Origin: Lachnospiraceae bacterium | Lineage (GTDB): Bacteria; Bacillota; Clostridia; Lachnospirales; Lachnospiraceae | NCBI GenBank assembly: GCA_017619635.1 | Contig: JAFZRZ010000036.1 | Span: forward strand, 59,526 to 123,525 | Reading direction: 5' to 3' | Length of the DNA: 64,000 nucleotides | Shown: in pieces, positions 53,614-62,725 of the stretch | Layout of the letters: every line of letters starts with the position of its first letter | Numbering within the stretch: position 1 is the first letter of the stretch | Program-made: the position numbers and the translations under genes | Notes under the pieces: model-generated | Databases searched by the model: none | The model's input: only the letters and a program-made list of their open reading frames with translations | What the model was told of the DNA's origin: nothing

Positions 53614-54765
53614 ATGGATTATATAACAAATACGCTTGACAATCTGGTTCACCAGACAGCGTTTTTCAATTTAACGGTTGGAAATTATATAATGATCGCA
53701 GTTGCATGTTTTTTCCTGTTCCTTGCCATTAAGAAGGAGTATGAGCCTCTGCTCTTGCTTCCCATTGCATTTGGTATGTTACTGGTAAACATATATCCTG
53801 ACATCATGATGTCTTTTGAGGACTCACCAAACGGTGTCGGCGGTCTTTTGTATTATTTCTATATTCTTGATGAATTTGCGATTCTTCCTTCACTCATCTT
53901 CATGGGTGTAGGCGCTATGACAGACTTCGGTCCGCTTATCGCAAATCCTAAGAGCTTCCTGCTCGGAGCTGCTGCTCAGTTCGGTATCTTCGCAGCATAC
54001 TTCGGAGCTATCTGGATGGGATTCAATGATAAGGCAGCTGCAGCAATATCTATCATCGGTGGTGCTGACGGCCCTACATCGATCTTCCTTGCAGGTAAGC
54101 TTCAGCAGACCAATCTGTTAGGCCCGATAGCGGTTGCGGCATATTCATATATGTCACTGGTTCCCATTATCCAGCCGCCTATCATGAAGGCTCTTACGAC
54201 AGAGAAGGAGAGAAAGATCAAGATGGATCAGCTTCGTCCTGTATCAAAGCTTGAGAAGATCCTCTTCCCTATCGTTGTTACTATAGTAGTTTGTCTGATA
54301 CTTCCCACAACAGCTCCTCTTGTAGGTATGCTGATGCTCGGTAACCTTTTCAAGGAATCAGGCGTTGTAAGACAGTTAACAGATACCGCATCAAATGCTC
54401 TTATGTACATCGTAGTTATCTTACTTGGTACATCAGTTGGTGCAACGACAAGTGCAGAAGCATTCCTTAATGCCGATACTCTTAAGATCGTAGCACTCGG
54501 ACTTATCGCATTTGCATTCGGTACAGCAGCCGGCGTTATATTCGGTAAGATCATGTGTGTTTTGACTCATGGAAAGACCAATCCGCTCATCGGTTCAGCC
54601 GGCGTTTCTGCCGTTCCCATGGCAGCCCGTGTATCACAGAAGGTCGGTGCTGAAGCAGACCCGACAAACTTCCTGCTCATGCATGCGATGGGACCCAATG
54701 TTGCCGGTGTTATCGGTACAGCGGTTGCTGCAGGTACATTTATGGCGATATTCGGAATCTTTTGA
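53614..54765 (+). CDS. Sodium-translocating decarboxylase beta subunit
   Basis: The 383-residue polytopic protein has family markers: [56 protein letters not shown] (the conserved Asp used in sodium transport, ~residues 140-160), and [20 protein letters not shown] near the end. It decarboxylates carboxybiotin and couples this to sodium export (OadB/MmdB/GcdB). A short TGACTC-n7-GAGTCA hairpin (53572-53590) lies between the biotin carrier gene and this one and might affect relative expression. Confidence 0.96.
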   Translation: MDYITNTLDNLVHQTAFFNLTVGNYIMIAVACFFLFLAIKKEYEPLLLLPIAFGMLLVNIYPDIMMSFEDSPNGVGGLLYYFYILDEFAILPSLIFMGVGAMTDFGPLIANPKSFLLGAAAQFGIFAAYFGAIWMGFNDKAAAAISIIGGADGPTSIFLAGKLQQTNLLGPIAVAAYSYMSLVPIIQPPIMKALTTEKERKIKMDQLRPVSKLEKILFPIVVTIVVCLILPTTAPLVGMLMLGNLFKESGVVRQLTDTASNALMYIVVILLGTSVGATTSAEAFLNADTLKIVALGLIAFAFGTAAGVIFGKIMCVLTHGKTNPLIGSAGVSAVPMAARVSQKVGAEADPTNFLLMHAMGPNVAGVIGTAVAAGTFMAIFGIF

Positions 54766-54788
54766 TAATACTATAAAGGAGAATTAAA

Positions 54789-56312
54789 ATGGCTAAGAAA
54801 GAAAACAAGAACGAGGCTGTCAGCGAGGCTAAAGTTGAAAAGAAAGCCAAAGTTGAAGTTAAAGAGAATAAGGCTGAAAAAAAGATAGAAGCTAAACCTG
54901 TTGGCATCATGGAGACCGTTCTTCGTGACGCTCATCAGTCTTTGATAGCTACAAGAATGCCTACCGAGATAATGCTTCCTATCGTTGATACGATGGATAA
55001 GGTAGGTTACCATGCAGTAGAGTGCTGGGGAGGTGCTACATTCGATGCTTCCCTCAGATTCCTTAAAGAAGATCCGTGGGAGAGATTAAGAAAGCTCCGT
55101 GACGGATTCAAGAACACAAAGCTTCAGATGCTCTTCAGAGGACAGAATATCCTTGGATACCGTCCTTATGCTGATGACGTTGTATATGCTTTCGTTGAGA
55201 AGTCTATTGCAAACGGTATCGATGTTATAAGAATTTTCGACTGCTTGAATGATATCAGAAACCTTCAGGCAGCTGTAGATGCTACAAATAAGATCAAGAA
55301 GCAGGAAGGCAGAGGTGAATCTCAGATAGCTCTTTCTTACACACTCGGCGATGCTTATACTCTTGAGTATTGGGCAGACATGGCTAAGAAGATCGAGGAG
55401 ATGGGTGCTGATTCACTCTGTATCAAGGATATGGCAGGTCTGCTTGTTCCTTACAAGGCTGCAGAGCTTGTTAAGACTCTTAAAGAGAGCACAAAGATCC
55501 CTGTTCAGCTTCATACACACTACACCTCAGGTGTTGCTTCAATGACATACTTAAAGGCAGTTGAGGCCGGTGTTGATGTGATCGACTGTGCTATCAGTCC
55601 TTTCGCACTTGGTACTTCACAGCCTGCTACAGAAGTTATGGTTGAGACCTTCAAGGGTACTCCTTATGATACAGGACTTGATCAGAAGATCCTTGCACAG
55701 ATCGCTGATTACTTCCGTCCTTACAGAGAAGAGTGCATAGAGTCAGGTCTTATGAGCACAAAGGTTCTTGGTGTTAATATCAAGACTCTGCTTTATCAGG
55801 TACCCGGCGGTATGCTTTCTAACATGGTTAGCCAGCTTAAGGAACAGAACGCAGAAGACAAGTATCAGGACGTTCTCGAGGAGATCCCGAGAGTTCGTAA
55901 GGATTGTGGTGAGCCTCCGCTCGTTACACCTTCTTCACAGATCGTTGGTACACAGGCTATCTTCAATGTCCTCATGGGTGAGAGATATAAGATGGCAACA
56001 GGTGAGTTCAAGGATCTCTTACGCGGTAACTATGGACAGACAGTTAAGCCTATGAACGAAGAAGTTATCAATAAGGTTATTCCTGGTGAGAAGAGATCTA
56101 CAGCTCGTTCTGCAGAGGCTACAGGCCATGATAAGCCTGAGTTAGAATCACTCGAGGCAGAGATGAAGCAGTACAAACAGCAGGATGAGGACGTACTCAG
56201 CTACGCATTGTTCCCTCAGGTTGCTACAGACTACTTCAAATATCGTGATGCTCAGCAGACAAAAGTTGATGTGAGTGTTGCTGATACAAAGAACAACGCA
56301 TATCCGGTATAA
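54789..56312 (+). CDS. Pyruvate/oxaloacetate carboxyltransferase (5S/OadA-like, no biotin domain)
   Basis: The 507-residue protein has a Lys/Glu-rich N-terminal extension (~35 residues) and then the DRE-TIM carboxyltransferase domain. Markers are ETVLRDAHQSLIATRM, VECWGGATFDASLRFL, MLFRGQNILGYRPY, IFDCLNDIRNL, IKDMAGLLVPY and LHTHYTSGVA. A PycB/OadA conserved domain follows, with no biotinyl domain at the C-terminus, so it must use the separate carrier. It moves a carboxyl group between oxaloacetate/pyruvate and biotin. It is the last gene of the operon, ended by a strong terminator. Confidence 0.95.
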   Translation: MAKKENKNEAVSEAKVEKKAKVEVKENKAEKKIEAKPVGIMETVLRDAHQSLIATRMPTEIMLPIVDTMDKVGYHAVECWGGATFDASLRFLKEDPWERLRKLRDGFKNTKLQMLFRGQNILGYRPYADDVVYAFVEKSIANGIDVIRIFDCLNDIRNLQAAVDATNKIKKQEGRGESQIALSYTLGDAYTLEYWADMAKKIEEMGADSLCIKDMAGLLVPYKAAELVKTLKESTKIPVQLHTHYTSGVASMTYLKAVEAGVDVIDCAISPFALGTSQPATEVMVETFKGTPYDTGLDQKILAQIADYFRPYREECIESGLMSTKVLGVNIKTLLYQVPGGMLSNMVSQLKEQNAEDKYQDVLEEIPRVRKDCGEPPLVTPSSQIVGTQAIFNVLMGERYKMATGEFKDLLRGNYGQTVKPMNEEVINKVIPGEKRSTARSAEATGHDKPELESLEAEMKQYKQQDEDVLSYALFPQVATDYFKYRDAQQTKVDVSVADTKNNAYPV

Positions 56313-56331
56313 TCACCGACTGGTTGGAATT

Positions 56332-56364
56332 AAAGCCCTTCGCATAAAGCGAGGGGCTTTTTTT
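56332..56364 (+). terminator. Terminator of the carboxylase operon
   Basis: AAAGCCCTTCGC, loop ATAAA, GCGAGGGGCTTT with one G-T wobble, then a run of T to 56364. Confidence 0.93.
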
Positions 56365-56760
56365 GCGTAAAAGAACGGATGAGTAGTGTATATATGGCTG
56401 AAATAGGCTTATATACAGGCTTTTAGAATGAAAACCTTCTGTATGACGATATCATATGCATAAATATACATTTATATGCTTTTGAGAGCTGAAAAACGAA
56501 TACAGAGCACGTAGAATTTGGGATTAATAAAGATTTCTAAAGGTGTCTGGCGATGATGGCAGGAGATCCGGGAGACGAATATGTTTAAGAATTGTTTTTT
56601 TGGAGGTTAAATCAGGCTTTTTTGTTTTGAATATACAGAAAATAATCCACAATTGAAGGCCTTTTTGATGGTGCCACAACATGTAGAATTTCGTGAAATA
56701 TTAAGAACATACGCTATTGTTGGATTTTAGCTGTAAGCGTGTTGACATAAAACACGCGAT

Positions 56761-56833
56761 TTGCAGGAATTTTGCAAGTATAGCTTGCAGGATATATGTT
56801 TTTGCAAGGTTTTTTGCATATTTTGACTTGCAT
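56761..56833 (+). repeat. Cluster of six TTGCA motifs (possible regulator sites)
   Basis: TTGCA occurs at 56761, 56772, 56785, 56802, 56814 and 56828, spaced 11-17 bases apart. The second and third form TGCAAG-tatag-CTTGCA, a six-base inverted repeat. The last overlaps the -35 of the putative promoter. They may be binding sites for the downstream TetR protein, which is inference. Confidence 0.5.
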
Positions 56834-56857
56834 TTTATAAATGACAGGCGTTATAAT
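56828..56857 (+). promoter_or_regulatory. Putative promoter of the TetR-RpiR genes
   Basis: TTGCAT (56828-56833), 18-base spacer, TATAAT (56852-56857), giving a leader of about 150 bases before the TetR gene. Confidence 0.55.
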
Positions 56858-57016
56858 AAAGAGGTGATCAAAGAGTCGAACCACAATATCTTGATTTATA
56901 GATAGTGTTATCTTAAATGAAGAGCTTTTTTGGAGGTTTATTTGATTTTTTGGCACGATTTTACGCGGTTTTATAGGGTGTTTTAACGTTTTTTGGTATG
57001 ATTTAAAGGAGATTTT

Positions 57017-57583
57017 ATGGCTAGAAAAGAAAAGATTCACAAGGATTTTTTGATTGATACTGCATTTTTGCTTGCTAAGCAGGAAGGCTTTGAGAATGTA
57101 ACGGCCAGAAAGCTCGCAGCAAAGGCCGGATGTTCTACCCAGCCGATATTCAGACTTTATGAAAATATGGACGATCTGCTTGCTGAAGTGTACTTAAGAG
57201 CAGTGGAATATTATGATTATTTCTATAATGATTGTCAAAAGTACAATCGAGAGCCTTTTGTAGACCTTGGAATGGCTTATATAAAGTTTGCTTCCGAGGA
57301 AAAAGAGCTTTTCAAACTCCTGTTTTTGGATAATGCGGGCAGCATAAAGGAAAAAGTGGGTAAATCAATGTATGATATCTTAAACGGAAGCAGCGGTTTT
57401 GTGTCATCGGAGTTCACAAAGGCTAAAAACTTTGGAATGAGAGATGCTGAAAGAGTTTTCACAAAGGTCTGGATCTTCATTCATGGTATCGCCTGCATGA
57501 CTATCACGGGTGATTACGATCTGGATGAGATACTCACACTTGATATGTTAAAGGATGCAGCAAGACTGTTCTCTGTTTCCTGA
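57017..57583 (+). CDS. TetR/AcrR family transcriptional regulator
   Basis: The 188-residue protein has an N-terminal HTH (DTAFLLAKQEGFENVTARKL, AAKAGCSTQPIFRLYENMDDL) and a helical ligand-binding C-terminal domain with no recognised ligand motif. An aaaggag site precedes it. Its stop overlaps an ATG of the next gene (TGATG), so it is coupled to an RpiR-type regulator. The regulated genes are not evident, but self-regulation through the upstream repeats is plausible. Confidence 0.9.
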   Translation: MARKEKIHKDFLIDTAFLLAKQEGFENVTARKLAAKAGCSTQPIFRLYENMDDLLAEVYLRAVEYYDYFYNDCQKYNREPFVDLGMAYIKFASEEKELFKLLFLDNAGSIKEKVGKSMYDILNGSSGFVSSEFTKAKNFGMRDAERVFTKVWIFIHGIACMTITGDYDLDEILTLDMLKDAARLFSVS

Positions 57584-57594
57584 TGGGGGAATAT

Positions 57595-58518
57595 ATGGAT
57601 AAATATAATGTGCTCAGTGTCATCGATGAGTTCTATCCTTCGATGAGCAAAGGCCACAAGGCTATAGCCAATTATATAAAAGAATATTACGATACGGCTG
57701 TATTCATGACTGCGGCCAAGATCGGTGAGGAGATAGGTGTCAGCGAGTCTACTGTTGTAAGATTTGCGTCAAACATGGGCTATGACGGATTTCCTGATTT
57801 TCAGGCTTGTCTCGCCTCATGGGTCAAAAACCACCTCAATAATGTTCAGAAGATAAATGCCAAATATGGAAACAGCTCTCAGAGCCAGATAATTGATTCT
57901 GTATTAAAGGGAGACATTGAGAGGATAAATGATACTTTAACCCAGATAGATCCGGGAGCATTTGAGGCAGCTATAGATGCACTTCTTGAAGCAAAGAAAG
58001 TTTATATCTGCGGTATAAGAGCATGCGCTCCGCTTGCACAGTTCCTTGCCTTCTATTTAAATATGGTAAGAGATGATGTTGTCTGTGTAACAACTACGAG
58101 TTTCAGTGAGACATTTGAACAGATGCTAAGGATAGATAATAAGGATGCGTTCGTTGGTATAAGTTTCCCACGATACAGTATGAGAACTCTTAAAGCCATG
58201 GAGTTTGCTTCGGACAGAAATGCCAGGGTGATCTCGATAACAGACAGCATGCACAGCCCGATGTGTATGTACAGTTCCATAAATCTGTTCTCCAGAAGTG
58301 ATATGGTATCGGTTGTCGATTCGCTTGTCGCACCACTTAGTGTTATCAATGCACTGGTTGTTGCATTCTGCTTAAAGGCACCTACCGAGGTCAGAGAGAA
58401 TCTCGACAACCTTGAGAATGCATGGGGCAATTATCAGGTTTATCTTAATGATGAGATCAACTTTATCGATGATGCTCCGGTGGTTGATTACTCACTGAAG
58501 AAAGAAGATAAAAATTAA
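57595..58518 (+). CDS. MurR/RpiR family transcriptional regulator
   Basis: ATG 57595 lies after ggggga; an ATG at 57583 overlapping the TetR stop is an alternative. The 307-residue protein has an HTH_6 domain (YPSMSKGHKAIANYIKEYY, then IGEEIGVSESTVVRFASNMGY) and a SIS sugar-phosphate-binding domain (KVYICGIRACAPLAQFLAFYL; FVGISFPRYSMRTLKAMEFA). RpiR proteins sense phosphosugars. The following genes do not look like sugar catabolism, so the targets are probably elsewhere. Confidence 0.9.
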   Translation: MDKYNVLSVIDEFYPSMSKGHKAIANYIKEYYDTAVFMTAAKIGEEIGVSESTVVRFASNMGYDGFPDFQACLASWVKNHLNNVQKINAKYGNSSQSQIIDSVLKGDIERINDTLTQIDPGAFEAAIDALLEAKKVYICGIRACAPLAQFLAFYLNMVRDDVVCVTTTSFSETFEQMLRIDNKDAFVGISFPRYSMRTLKAMEFASDRNARVISITDSMHSPMCMYSSINLFSRSDMVSVVDSLVAPLSVINALVVAFCLKAPTEVRENLDNLENAWGNYQVYLNDEINFIDDAPVVDYSLKKEDKN

Positions 58519-58543
58519 ATCATAAATTAATTTATAAGAACAT

Positions 58544-59800
58544 ATGAAAAGAATTGTTGTAGTCGGAGCAGGGGCTGCCGGCATGATGGCTGCACTTACA
58601 GCTGCCAAAGCAGGAGCTGATGTTACGCTCATAGAAAAAAATGAAAAGCCGGGGAAAAAGATATATATCACAGGCAAGGGAAGATGTAACGTAACAAATG
58701 ATTGCGATGCGGATTCCTTCTTTAATAATATAGTCTCAAATCCCAAATTCATGTACAGTGCATTTTATGGATTTGATAACGTAAGTGTCATGGAACTTAT
58801 TAAAGATAACGGCTGTGCATTAAAGACCGAAAGAGGAGGAAGGGTGTTCCCTGTATCAGATCATTCTTCCGATATAATAAGATGCTTTGAAAGGATGCTT
58901 AAGTTAGCCGGTGTTGATATAAGATATAATGTGACAGCAGATAAACTCCTAATAAGAGATAACACATGCTACGGAATTGCGATATACAAAGGAAAAGATC
59001 ATGAGGATATAAAAGCAGATGCTGTGATCTTAGCAACGGGAGGCTTATCATATCCTTCAACAGGCTCTACGGGAGACGGTTTACGGATGGCAGAAAAATG
59101 CGGTCATAAGATAACGGAGTGCAAGCCTGCGCTGGTCCCTTTCAATATTAAAGAAGAATGGGTCAAAGAGCTTCAGGGGCTGTCTCTTAAGAATGTCTCT
59201 CTTGAGATGACGTGCGGTAAAAAGACCATATATAAAGGATTTGGAGAGATGATGTTTACGCACTTTGGCGTAACGGGGCCTCTGATCTTAAGTGCTTCCA
59301 GCTATTATTCGGCATTCAGAACAAAGAAAAAAGAAACAAACGAAGCTATAAAATTAAATTTAGATTTAAAAAATGCATTATCAGAAGAACAGCTTGATAA
59401 ACGTATCATCCGTGATTTTGAGAAGTATAACAATAAGCAGTTCAGGAACAGTTTGAGTGATCTTTTACCTTCATCAATGATACCTGTTATTGTAAAACTC
59501 TCAGGCATCGATCCTGAAAAGCAGGTAAATCTTGTGAGCAGGGAAGAAAGGTTAAAACTTGTTGATCTGCTCAAAGGACTTGAACTGACTGTTATCGGAA
59601 CAAGAGATTTTAATGAAGCGATAATAACACAGGGCGGCGTGAGCGTTAAGAATATAAATCCGTCAACGATGGGATCAAAGATCATTGACAATCTGTATTT
59701 TTGCGGTGAGATGATAGACGTTGATGCGCTTACAGGAGGATTTAATCTTCAGATCGCATGGAGTACAGGTCATCTTGCGGGAGAAGAAGCTGCTGTTTAA
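58544..59800 (+). CDS. BaiN/HI0933-type NAD(P)/FAD-dependent oxidoreductase
   Basis: The 418-residue flavoprotein begins KRIVVVGAGAAGMMAALTAA, the FAD Rossmann motif, followed by GKKIYITGKGRCNVTND, ATGGLSYPSTGSTGDG, HFGVTGPLILSAS, TQGGVSVKNINP and LYFCGEMIDVDALTGGFNLQ. These are the hallmarks of the HI0933/BaiN family. The reaction in most members is unknown; one relative reduces bile-acid enones. No ribosome site is strong, and it follows the regulator after 25 bases. Confidence 0.92.
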   Translation: MKRIVVVGAGAAGMMAALTAAKAGADVTLIEKNEKPGKKIYITGKGRCNVTNDCDADSFFNNIVSNPKFMYSAFYGFDNVSVMELIKDNGCALKTERGGRVFPVSDHSSDIIRCFERMLKLAGVDIRYNVTADKLLIRDNTCYGIAIYKGKDHEDIKADAVILATGGLSYPSTGSTGDGLRMAEKCGHKITECKPALVPFNIKEEWVKELQGLSLKNVSLEMTCGKKTIYKGFGEMMFTHFGVTGPLILSASSYYSAFRTKKKETNEAIKLNLDLKNALSEEQLDKRIIRDFEKYNNKQFRNSLSDLLPSSMIPVIVKLSGIDPEKQVNLVSREERLKLVDLLKGLELTVIGTRDFNEAIITQGGVSVKNINPSTMGSKIIDNLYFCGEMIDVDALTGGFNLQIAWSTGHLAGEEAAV

Positions 59801-59881
59801 AAAACGATTTTCATAAAACAGGTATGATATAACAAAGGATAGAAACATTTATAAATAAAACACTATTTAAGGAGAATGATT

Positions 59882-60544
59882 ATGAGTATCAATATCGCGA
59901 TCGACGGACCTGCAGGGGCAGGCAAATCAACCATAGCAAAACTTATTGCAAAGAAACTTGCTTATATATATGTAGATACAGGTGCGATGTACAGGACTAT
60001 GGCTCTATATTTCATGAGACTCGGAATAAAGGCTGATGAGACAGACAAGATCACATGCATGTGCAGGGATGCTGATATATCTATAGAATACAGAGACGGT
60101 GTTCAGGTTGTTCTTCTGGGTGATGAGAATGTGAACGGGCTCATAAGAACAGAAGAAGTCGGAAATATGGCAAGTGCTACGAGCGCTAATCCTGCAGTAA
60201 GGGAAAAACTCGTTGAGCTTCAAAGAAAACTTGCGGCAAAGGCTGATGTTGTTATGGATGGCAGGGATATCGGAACTGTTGTACTGCCTGATGCCAAGGT
60301 TAAGGTCTATCTTACAGCCAGCAGTGCTGTAAGGGCAAAGAGAAGATACGATGAGCTGATCGCAAGAGGAGAACAGGCTGATCTTGATAAGATCGAGGCT
60401 GATATCATCGAAAGAGACAATCGTGACATGACAAGGGAGATATCGCCTCTTAAGCAGGCGGATGATGCGGTTCTGATCGACAGTTCATATATGACGATCG
60501 ATGAGGTTGCTGATGCTGTCATAGCTCTTATAGATAAAGAATAA
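59882..60544 (+). CDS. cmk: Cytidylate kinase
   Basis: ATG 59882 is seven bases after AAGGAG; an ATG at 59876 is too close. The 220-residue enzyme starts INIAIDGPAGAGKSTIAKLI (P-loop) and has YVDTGAMYRTMALYF, VVMDGRDIGTVVLPDAKVKVYL and RDNRDMTREISPLKQADDAVLI. It phosphorylates CMP and dCMP. It heads the conserved cmk-ispH-rpsA order common in Clostridia. Confidence 0.97.
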   Translation: MSINIAIDGPAGAGKSTIAKLIAKKLAYIYVDTGAMYRTMALYFMRLGIKADETDKITCMCRDADISIEYRDGVQVVLLGDENVNGLIRTEEVGNMASATSANPAVREKLVELQRKLAAKADVVMDGRDIGTVVLPDAKVKVYLTASSAVRAKRRYDELIARGEQADLDKIEADIIERDNRDMTREISPLKQADDAVLIDSSYMTIDEVADAVIALIDKE

Positions 60545-60573
60545 CGGTTTATAGCTGAGGGTTTAAAGGATAC

Positions 60574-61437
60574 ATGGAACTTATAACCGCAAAAAGCGCC
60601 GGATTCTGTTTCGGTGTGAAAAAGGCTGTTGATATGGTAATGCAACAGGCTGTTGAAAACAAAGACAAACACATATATACATACGGTCCGATCATACATA
60701 ATGAAGAAGTCGTAAAAAAACTTGAGGCCGAAGGCGTTCATGCAGTTGCGAGTGAAGAAGAGCTCGAGACGATAGCAAAACAGGGAAACAATGTGATGAT
60801 CATCAGATCACACGGTATATCCAAGAAGAAACAGGACCGTCTTACTGAACTTGGTTTTGAGATTATCGATGCTACCTGTCCGTTTGTAAAACGCATTCAC
60901 AAAACTGTTATGGATGAGAGCAAAGCGGGAAGAAATATCATCATTATCGGAAACAGAAATCACCCTGAAGTAGAGGGCATAATGGGGTGGTGCGTGAGCG
61001 AGCCGACGGTGATCGAAACCGAGGAAGAAGTTGATAAAATCCCTTTTGATAATACAAAGAGTTATTGTGTGGTAGCACAGACAACATTTAACCATAATAA
61101 GTTTAAAGAAATAGTTGAAAAAATAAAACATTTAGGTTATGATGTTAATGTTGTGACGACTATATGCAATGCGACCTATGAACGCCAGCGGGAGAGCCGT
61201 GATATAGCTTCAAAGGTTGACACCATGATCGTTATCGGCGATACTCACAGCTCCAATTCCAAGAAGCTGTTTGAGATATGCAGGGAGGAATGTGAGGATA
61301 CACATTTTATCCAGACACTAGATGACTTGAATTTAGATCTTACTAAATCTGTTCGACTGGTGGGTATTACTGCGGGGGCTTCCACCCCTGACTATATTAT
61401 TGAGGAGGTTCAAAATTATGTCAGAGTTGACTTTTGA
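60574..61437 (+). CDS. ispH: 4-hydroxy-3-methylbut-2-enyl diphosphate reductase
   Basis: The 287-residue iron-sulfur enzyme has the cluster cysteines in SAGFCFGVKKAV, DATCPFVKRIH and VTTICNATYERQ. It also has YGPIIHNEEVV, IRSHGISK, NRNHPEVEGIMGW and GITAGASTPDYIIEEV. It makes IPP and DMAPP in the last step of the MEP pathway. In several Clostridia IspH is fused to the S1 protein; here the two are separate, but the rpsA start lies 20 bases inside this gene in another frame. Confidence 0.97.
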   Translation: MELITAKSAGFCFGVKKAVDMVMQQAVENKDKHIYTYGPIIHNEEVVKKLEAEGVHAVASEEELETIAKQGNNVMIIRSHGISKKKQDRLTELGFEIIDATCPFVKRIHKTVMDESKAGRNIIIIGNRNHPEVEGIMGWCVSEPTVIETEEEVDKIPFDNTKSYCVVAQTTFNHNKFKEIVEKIKHLGYDVNVVTTICNATYERQRESRDIASKVDTMIVIGDTHSSNSKKLFEICREECEDTHFIQTLDDLNLDLTKSVRLVGITAGASTPDYIIEEVQNYVRVDF

Positions 61438-62563
61438 ACAAATGTTGGAAGAATCATTCAAAACAATCCATTCGGGAGAGGTAGTAGAAGGTACTGTCAT
61501 CGATGTTAAGCCTGACGAGATCATTCTTAATATCGGTTACAAGTCAGATGGTATTCTCACAAGAAACGAATACACAAATGAATCAAACCTTGATCTTACA
61601 ACTGTTGCCAAAGTCGGTGACAAGATGGAAGTTAAGGTTATCAAGGTAAACGACAGCGAAGGTCAGGTTCTTCTTTCTTATAAGAGACTTGCAGCTGAGA
61701 AGGGTAACAAGAGAATCGAGGATGCATTCAATAATCAGGAGATCCTTAAGGCTAAAGTCACACAGGTACTTGACGGCGGTGTATGTGTAGTAGTTGATGA
61801 AGTAAGAATCTTCATTCCTGCAAGCCTTGTTTCAGACACATATGAGAAAGACCTTTCAAAGTACGAAGGTCAGGAGATAGAGTTTGTTGTTACCGAGTAT
61901 AATCCTCGTAAGAGACGTTACATCGGAAACAGACGTATGCTTCTTTCTGCAGAGAGAGAAAAAGCACAGAAGGAACTCTTTGATAAGATCAAAGTTGGTG
62001 ATGTTATCGAAGGTAAGGTTAAGAATGTTACTGATTTCGGTGCATTCATAGATCTTGGCGGAGCAGACGGACTTCTTCATATCTCAGAGATGAGCTGGGG
62101 AAGAGTTGAGAGTCCCAAGAAGGCATTCAAGGTTGGCGATACTGTAAAGGCATTCATCAAGGATATCGCAGGCGGAAAGATCGCTCTTTCTTGCAAGTTT
62201 GAGGATGAGAATCCCTGGAAGGACGCTGAGTCAAGATTTGCTGTAGGCAATGTTGTAACAGGTAAGATCGCTCGTATGACTGAGTTTGGTGCATTCGTTG
62301 AACTCGGCGGCGGTGTAGATGCATTACTCCATGTTTCTCAGATCTCTAAGGATCACATCGAGAAGCCTTCTGATGTTCTTAAGGTTGGAGAAGAAGTTAC
62401 AGCTAAGATCGTTGATTTCAATCTTGATGACAAGAAGATCAGCTTAAGCATAAAGGCACTTATCGAGCCCGAACCGGCAGCTGAAGAGAAGGCTGAGGAA
62501 GATGCTGATGTTGTAGCAGTTGATATCGAGAAAGCTATCGCTGAAGGTGTTGAAGAAGAATAA
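61418..62563 (+). CDS. rpsA: 30S ribosomal protein S1-like protein
   Basis: ATG 61418 follows gaggagg within the end of ispH. The 381-residue protein has four S1 domains: VVEGTVIDVKPDEIILNIGY, ILKAKVTQVLDGGVCVVVDE, VIEGKVKNVTDFGAFIDLGG (with GLLHISEMSWGR) and VVTGKIARMTEFGAFVELGG (with ALLHVSQISKDH). It ends in an acidic EEKAEEDADVV tail. Four domains is usual for low-GC Gram-positives, against six in E. coli. It binds mRNA at the ribosome or acts as a general RNA-binding protein. Confidence 0.95.
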   Translation: MSELTFEQMLEESFKTIHSGEVVEGTVIDVKPDEIILNIGYKSDGILTRNEYTNESNLDLTTVAKVGDKMEVKVIKVNDSEGQVLLSYKRLAAEKGNKRIEDAFNNQEILKAKVTQVLDGGVCVVVDEVRIFIPASLVSDTYEKDLSKYEGQEIEFVVTEYNPRKRRYIGNRRMLLSAEREKAQKELFDKIKVGDVIEGKVKNVTDFGAFIDLGGADGLLHISEMSWGRVESPKKAFKVGDTVKAFIKDIAGGKIALSCKFEDENPWKDAESRFAVGNVVTGKIARMTEFGAFVELGGGVDALLHVSQISKDHIEKPSDVLKVGEEVTAKIVDFNLDDKKISLSIKALIEPEPAAEEKAEEDADVVAVDIEKAIAEGVEEE

Positions 62564-62594
62564 TCTTTAATAAACAGGCATATAAGAGAAATAT

Positions 62595-62630
62595 AACCCC
62601 TTTTGCTTTATCAGGCAGAAGGGGTTTTCA
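62595..62630 (+). terminator. Terminator of the cmk-ispH-rpsA unit
   Basis: AACCCCTTTTGC, eight-base loop, GCAGAAGGGGTT, then TTT; one G-T wobble. Confidence 0.88.
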
Positions 62631-62657
62631 ATTACATATGGCTAATTTCTGTAAAAG

Positions 62658-62666
62658 TGGTATAAT
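62658..62666 (+). promoter_or_regulatory. Extended -10 promoter for cheR
   Basis: TGGTATAAT, identical to the element at 17275-17283, 60 bases before the start codon; no clear -35. Confidence 0.55.
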
Positions 62667-62725
62667 TATTTTATATATTATCTGTTGAGGTAATGTAAAT
62701 ATTTAGCTTATGGGGTGTTGGTTAC

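Larger units (their letters stand above)
56365..57016. other. Long noncoding region with repeats upstream of the TetR gene
   Basis: About 650 bases without a convincing gene. It contains two copies of TTTTTTGGAGGTT (56596-56608 and 56926-56938) and two copies of GTAGAATTT (56511-56519 and 56683-56691). A perfect GCGTGTT-n7-AACACGC inverted repeat lies at 56737-56757, followed by the TTGCA cluster and a promoter. A TTG-started 14-codon frame (56942-56986) follows the second GGAGG at a good distance and could encode a leader peptide. The function of the rest is not evident. Confidence 0.6.

Noticed and set aside
56717..56905. A 62-codon open frame in the noncoding region before the TetR gene
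   Set aside because: It overlaps the TTGCA cluster, the inverted repeat and the promoter, has no ribosome site and encodes an unlikely Cys/Phe-rich product.
60574..61437. Possible frameshift splitting an IspH-S1 fusion
   Set aside because: ispH reaches its normal end, and rpsA has its own strong ribosome site and start, so two intact overlapping genes explain the data better.
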